Assembly (NCBI GenBank): GCA_027365835.1 | Contig: DAHXLU010000107.1 | Span: 1-32,056 of the forward strand | Length of the DNA: 32,056 nucleotides | Direction of reading: 5' to 3' | Origin: JAJZMA01 sp021850405 | Lineage (GTDB): Bacteria > Chloroflexota > Dormibacteria > Aeolococcales > Aeolococcaceae | Notes under the pieces: model-generated | Told to the model about the DNA's origin: nothing | Database searches by the model: none | Seen by the model: the letters and a program-made list of their open reading frames with translations, nothing else | In this document: positions 31,998-32,056 of the stretch, in pieces | Position numbering within the stretch: the first letter of the stretch is position 1 | Layout of the letters: every line of letters starts with the position of its first letter | Translations under genes and position numbers: made by a program

Positions 31998-32056
31998 TGG
32001 TTTGGGACCAAAGAGAGGAGGCGTCCCTCTTATACTCCCGGGATTACTGCTTTGTT

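Larger units (their letters stand above)
31546..32056. other. About 510-base hairpin-rich region without a convincing gene
   Basis: Short frames exist on both strands (60-106 codons), but none has a good ribosome binding site or recognisable sequence. It holds the leader and putative promoter of the 84-residue protein gene. A hairpin CAGTGCT/AGCACTG lies at 31666-31684, and an imperfect 28-base dyad at 31927-31954 (GTTCCGGATACATA and AATATGTCCTGAAC). A large stem-loop (31963-31997) and a smaller AGAGG/CCTCT-type stem near 32011-32030 follow. A structured RNA or the 3' end of a gene outside the window are both possible. Confidence 0.4.

Noticed and set aside
31656..32011. Short minus-strand frames of 70-106 codons near the right edge
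   Set aside because: They run through strong inverted repeats, overlap each other in several frames and show no protein-like composition.
1..32056. tRNA or rRNA genes, CRISPR arrays, insertion sequences, prophage or integrase genes
   Set aside because: Intergenic stretches were read for cloverleaf, repeat-spacer and transposase features and none was found.

Overview
The window is visibly G+C-rich bacterial chromosome with dense, mostly operonic genes. It has no rRNA, tRNA, CRISPR array, transposase or integrase that I can recognise. Start codons include many GTGs, ribosome binding sites are strong GGAGG types, and many genes overlap by ATGA or GTGA. The gene content points to an aerobic or facultative high-GC member of the Terrabacteria: a fused E2-E1 2-oxoglutarate dehydrogenase of the actinobacterial OdhA/Kgd kind, a B12-dependent ribonucleotide reductase, a coproporphyrin-type ferrochelatase, NarL-type signalling and an Rrf2 regulator. 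Actinobacteriota, Chloroflexota or a related candidate phylum such as Dormibacterota would fit. I cannot assign it further from sequence alone.

Left part (1-13.4 kb): an O-methyltransferase and the class II ribonucleotide reductase nrdJ lie on the minus strand. Divergent from nrdJ is a central-carbon block on the plus strand: acetyl-CoA synthetase (acs), a 1462-residue protein carrying two lipoyl domains, an E3-binding domain, an E2 core and a complete E1o, then a translationally coupled dihydrolipoyl dehydrogenase (lpd). Two genes thus appear to encode a whole 2-oxoglutarate dehydrogenase complex. A CDP-alcohol phosphatidyltransferase follows in the same apparent operon.

Middle part (13.4-22.2 kb): two RDD-family membrane proteins, then an operon of a phospholipase C/acid-phosphatase-like phosphoesterase, a HemY-type porphyrinogen oxidase, an AhbD-like radical SAM/SPASM protein and a ferrochelatase. 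The last three could convert coproporphyrinogen III to heme. The radical SAM protein would take the decarboxylation step usually done by HemQ. A NarL-type two-component system on the minus strand converges on this operon.

Right part (22.2-32.1 kb): this is the most unusual region. One operon encodes small membrane peptides (68, 31 and 24 codons), a b6-like diheme cytochrome b, a subunit with a large extracytoplasmic insert between its membrane helices, and an 80-residue membrane protein. No Rieske protein or c-type cytochrome is present. A minus-strand Rrf2 regulator fused to an SRPBCC-like domain follows. Divergent from it is a second operon: a NapH/NosR-like membrane polyferredoxin, a ferredoxin/GltD-like/flavodoxin triple fusion, and a nitronate-monooxygenase-like flavoprotein. 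I infer an uncharacterised membrane electron-transfer system linking NAD(P)H, Fe-S and flavin carriers and possibly quinone. The window ends with an isolated 84-residue VirB2/TrbC-like membrane protein and about 400 bases of hairpin-rich DNA without a convincing gene.
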